DNA of 8,740 nucleotides, taken from contig WFOZ01000686.1 of the NCBI GenBank assembly GCA_015487825.1, positions 1 through 8,740 of the forward strand. Reading direction: 5' to 3'. The DNA comes from Planctomycetaceae bacterium (GTDB lineage: Bacteria; Planctomycetota; Planctomycetia; Planctomycetales; Planctomycetaceae). The notes beneath the pieces are model-generated. The model saw nothing but the letters and a program-made list of their open reading frames with translations, ran no database searches and was not told the DNA's origin. Numbering within the stretch: the first letter of the stretch is position 1; each line of letters opens with the position of its first letter. Positions 6,175-8,740 of this stretch are shown piece after piece. A program made the position numbers and the translations under genes.

Positions 6175-6757
6175 CGGAAATCTCCTTTAAGAAAGATGAT
6201 TTATTGTTTTGTGGGATGAGCGTTTTAACGAAGGTAAGAACTTCAAGGGGGTGGGGGAGTGGGGCCACTTTTTCGGACGAGTCCGCCCGTACTTCATTCT
6301 AACCGAATCGCATGGAGGATTCCAACAGCGAGCACCATTTGGAGAGACAAGATTTCTATTTTGATCAACGCAATAAAGTCTTTTTGCAGTAGCTTCAAAA
6401 GAGCTTCCCCTGTACGGCTTACAGGTCTTATTATTGCACGATTGATGGTTAATCACTTTGTTAGATACGGAGTAACTATTCAGCCGTGCTGCGTTTCCAG
6501 GCAGTTGGAATTCTTAAAGCTACCGTTTGTAGGGTCCGCTTTTGCGGACCACGATGGAAAGTGGATCCCTCTATTTCACACTTAACAATGCGGCAAGTGT
6601 TTTTATTGGCTTTGGTCGGCTTTCTGATAAAGCCCCTCCTTATCTTGGGTTATTCACGAGCAATTCAGCTGATGTGATAGCGTCCAGTTCATGTGGCCAA
6701 GAGAGGAACCGTGGGCTAAGACCGAACGGCTGATGATCAATACCAGCCCGTGCGAGT
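6175..6757. other. Intergenic region of about 580 bp without a convincing gene
   Basis: It lies upstream of the Gfo/Idh/MocA gene and downstream of the zinc-ribbon/RDD gene, both on the - strand. Near the oxidoreductase start is a G-rich run on the + strand (G5-T-G5-AGT-G4, 6247-6264) and a short palindrome CGGACGAGTCCG (6274-6285). The repeat copy at 6472-6577 occupies the middle. An inverted repeat GGCTTT-CTGAT-AAAGCC (6618-6634) has no T-tract. The oxidoreductase promoter must lie here, but no -35/-10 pair could be picked out with confidence. Short open frames on both strands show no recognisable protein features. Confidence 0.6.
6472..6577. repeat. Incomplete copy of the MITE-like element, in inverted orientation
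   Basis: GTAACTATTCA at 6472-6482 is identical to the terminal 11 bases of the 3959-4102 element. The hairpin arm at 6529-6550 (GGTCCGC-TTTT-GCGGACC core) matches the reverse complement of that element's right arm at 20 of 22 positions. The next 27 bases continue the alignment without gaps (shared CGATG, GTGGATC and CTATTTC blocks), after which similarity stops. The stretch between end and arm is about 38 nt longer than in the first copy. No second terminal repeat was found before 6757, so this copy appears truncated. Confidence 0.65.
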
Positions 6758-8563
6758 TTATTCATCGTCCTCAGATTTCTTCACTTTTTTCGGTTTATCC
6801 ATGCGAACCTGAGTGCCGGTGATGATATCGTGCAATGTTTTTCTGTCTTCACGAAACAGGGCTATCAGAACACTGATAAATAAGGTGAGAGGAAGCAGGA
6901 GATTATAGCCAAAGAATCGTCCCCAACCCTGCAGGGTAGAGATCGGTCGGTATTCGTCATCACAAACATACAAGCCCATTGATCGTTTTCCGGCAGTTGC
7001 CTGCTCCATTCCTGATTCGGAGTTGGCAAAATAAATACCGGCGATAATTACCTCTACTAAACCAAGCCCTCCGTTGATCCAGGCCAGATTTGTCTCAGAA
7101 GTTAAATCGACTTCAAGGGAAGACAGGACATAATATGTAATTCCCACTATCGGGCCAACAATAATATTTAGTACAAAACCATCAATTAATATGGCCATGG
7201 TCCGTTTGTAAGGTGGTGCGGGCAACGTCGTCCTGCGTGTCCGTATTTTTTCCTCTGTCTCTTTTCTTACGTATTTCTTCTCCTTCAAAGAGCCGATCAG
7301 ATTCAGTGCTTTTTTCAAATGGAATGTGAATAATCCATTTGCTCTGGCAACCACCAGGCTACTAAACCCTAACAGGAAGCAACTGACTACTCCCAGAGAT
7401 AGTGGCAGGATAATAGAATTCCAGTCCTTTTTGGGGGGCGTCAGTGCGGCATCTTTTGTGTATTTCTCAATCAGTTCGTTCTTGTAATCTTCCGAAGTAG
7501 CATCTTCAGCAACATCAAGCATTACCTTGGCGGTATGAATTTTGCCTTCTTCTTTGCGGTCGGCTACAAAAGCTTCAAGTTTTTGACCACCTACAAAATA
7601 AACGGTGGCAGCAGCACCGATAACGGGCAAATTAATTAAGAGAAACAGTAGCGTCCACATCACTCCCGGCATAAAACTGATTCGTAAAGTCGGGATGATT
7701 TTATGCACCAGCCAACCGGGTGATTCGACCGGCATTGCAAGATGAGACATCGCCTGAGGGGTTAGAATCAGAATTGCCAATAATGCCATCCCGGCACCAA
7801 TAGGCAATCCCATTGCGATACCGGAAAAGTCAAGTAGAACTCCCAGCCCACCAAATAAAATCCAGAAAGGCAAACCAAAAACCACGACCCAGGCAAAGAA
7901 CTTTATTCCATTCATTCCGCAGAGAGCAAAATCAAATCGAATCTTTTTTATTTTATCTTTTCGTTCCAGTGTCAGTTGTATTACTTCACGATGTACTGTC
8001 AGCAACCAGCCGAACGGGATCATCAATGAAACGGTTGTTACTAAAACCCAAAATGCAGTGGGAGGGGTTGTTGCAACCCAGATGAGAAAATATCCGCACA
8101 ATGCAGCAAGTAGAAAGAAGAACGATAGAATGGCACCCGTCTTGAATACCAGTCCGATATGTGCAAGAGCATAGGAGAACGGTTCTTTCCAGACTCTTTC
8201 GTAATATGTTGCAGGGTCGATTCCTTTAGAGGCCATCTTCTTGCGTCGCCGACCTGCAACGGTCAGATCTGCAGGGTCAAATCCACATTCCGGGCAGGCC
8301 GTTTCGTCTTCAGGAATCTCGGCTGCACATTTCTGACAAAGCTCTACATCAGCCTCGGCAATTCGGTCCATATCCAGATTGGCCAGAAACTCTGCGCTGT
8401 CCTCACTGGACGGCTCCTTTTTTTTCGGGGCCCGTTTTCTTGGTTTACCTGAAGGTACACGCACTTTAGCACTACATTGGGGACACTTTATCCCTCTACC
8501 TGCAGCTTTATCAGGAGCTTTAATTCCATGCCCGCACTCAGAACAACGAAACTTAATGGCCAT
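6758..8563 (-). CDS. Double zinc-ribbon, polytopic membrane protein with C-terminal RDD domain
   Basis: The 601-residue protein has two N-terminal cytoplasmic zinc ribbons: C7-x2-C10...C27-x2-C30 (CSECGHGIKAPDKAAGRGIKCPQC-like spacing) and C76-x2-C79...C90-x2-C93. A Lys/Pro-rich linker (about 39-51) separates them. Several hydrophobic segments follow between about 139 and 325, then a soluble, charged stretch (about 330-380), another membrane segment near 390-410, and a C-terminal RDD domain (about 450-590). The RDD landmarks are R454 and D461 (KRTMAILID), AGKRSMGLYV and the closing LHDIITGT (577-584). The C-terminal tail is highly charged and acidic (KKSEDDE). GAGG lies 8 nt before the ATG, which fixes the start and keeps the first ribbon complete. 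RDD proteins are poorly understood; some are linked to transport or ion exchange, but nothing here points to a substrate. No operon partner is visible. Confidence 0.88.
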   Translation of the reverse strand: MAIKFRCSECGHGIKAPDKAAGRGIKCPQCSAKVRVPSGKPRKRAPKKKEPSSEDSAEFLANLDMDRIAEADVELCQKCAAEIPEDETACPECGFDPADLTVAGRRRKKMASKGIDPATYYERVWKEPFSYALAHIGLVFKTGAILSFFFLLAALCGYFLIWVATTPPTAFWVLVTTVSLMIPFGWLLTVHREVIQLTLERKDKIKKIRFDFALCGMNGIKFFAWVVVFGLPFWILFGGLGVLLDFSGIAMGLPIGAGMALLAILILTPQAMSHLAMPVESPGWLVHKIIPTLRISFMPGVMWTLLFLLINLPVIGAAATVYFVGGQKLEAFVADRKEEGKIHTAKVMLDVAEDATSEDYKNELIEKYTKDAALTPPKKDWNSIILPLSLGVVSCFLLGFSSLVVARANGLFTFHLKKALNLIGSLKEKKYVRKETEEKIRTRRTTLPAPPYKRTMAILIDGFVLNIIVGPIVGITYYVLSSLEVDLTSETNLAWINGGLGLVEVIIAGIYFANSESGMEQATAGKRSMGLYVCDDEYRPISTLQGWGRFFGYNLLLPLTLFISVLIALFREDRKTLHDIITGTQVRMDKPKKVKKSEDDE

Positions 8564-8740
8564 CCACGCTACCTCGAATTATCTTTGATGTTTCAACAAT
8601 ATCTATTTTGATGTTATGAAAATTACCCGCCAAGAGAATCGCGAAAACGTGCAGGTAATAAATAGAAAACTGAAGTTCGGATTATCTATTCTCGTGCAAC
8701 GAAACGCAACAAGGGAGTCTCTTGGAATCAGATTCAATAG
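8564..8740. other. AT-rich upstream region, no gene recognised
   Basis: This 177-bp stretch upstream of the zinc-ribbon/RDD gene presumably holds its promoter. I see no reliable promoter hexamers, RNA gene or coding frame on either strand, and the next gene lies beyond the window. Confidence 0.5.

Noticed and set aside
6247..6264. Possible G-quadruplex
   Set aside because: Only three G-runs of four or more are present, and a standard four-tract quadruplex needs one more.
6187..6585. Short open frames on both strands in the 6175-6757 gap
   Set aside because: They lack ribosome sites and protein features, and one runs into the repeat copy at 6472-6577.
6618..6634. Hairpin GGCTTT-CTGAT-AAAGCC as a terminator for the zinc-ribbon/RDD gene
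   Set aside because: The stem is only six base pairs, there is no T-tract on either strand, and it lies more than 120 bp past the stop.

Overview
The window looks like a piece of a planctomycete chromosome of moderate GC, with Gimesia/Rubinisphaera-type relatives the likeliest. Reasons: a twin-arginine Gfo/Idh/MocA oxidoreductase next to a secreted DUF1080 protein, a pairing that is greatly expanded in Planctomycetes; a double zinc-ribbon RDD membrane protein; and a SUMF1-domain protein. The genus is an inference, because no marker gene is present.

Region 1 (1-3910, + strand) is one tightly packed operon whose 5' end lies outside the window. It encodes the C-terminal part of a SUMF1/formylglycine-generating-enzyme-like protein, a membrane-anchored or exported pentaheme c-type cytochrome, a 775-residue fusion of an NqrB/RnfD-type membrane domain to a NuoF/HoxF-type FMN and [4Fe-4S] flavoprotein, and a HoxU/NuoG-N-terminal-like iron-sulfur protein. 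All genes overlap by 1-28 bases, so translational coupling is likely. Together they would make a compact membrane NAD(P)H diaphorase: NAD(P)H, FMN and Fe-S clusters in the cytoplasm, the RnfD-like domain in the membrane, and hemes on the outer side, or the same path in reverse. No RnfA, B, E or G, no NuoE, no hydrogenase and no quinone-module subunits are visible. This is the most interesting content of the window.

Region 2 (3911-4120) separates convergent genes. It holds a 144-bp MITE-like element with 12-bp perfect terminal inverted repeats and nested GGTCCGC/GCGGACC hairpins. A related, incomplete copy lies in inverted orientation at 6472-6577.

Region 3 (4121-6174, - strand) is a two-gene unit, Gfo/Idh/MocA oxidoreductase followed by a DUF1080 (3-keto-disaccharide hydrolase family) protein. 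It fits extracytoplasmic 3-keto-sugar chemistry.

Region 4 (6175-6757) is about 580 bp without a convincing gene and contains the second repeat copy. Region 5 (6758-8563, - strand) is a zinc-ribbon/RDD polytopic membrane protein, followed by 177 bp in which no gene was recognised.
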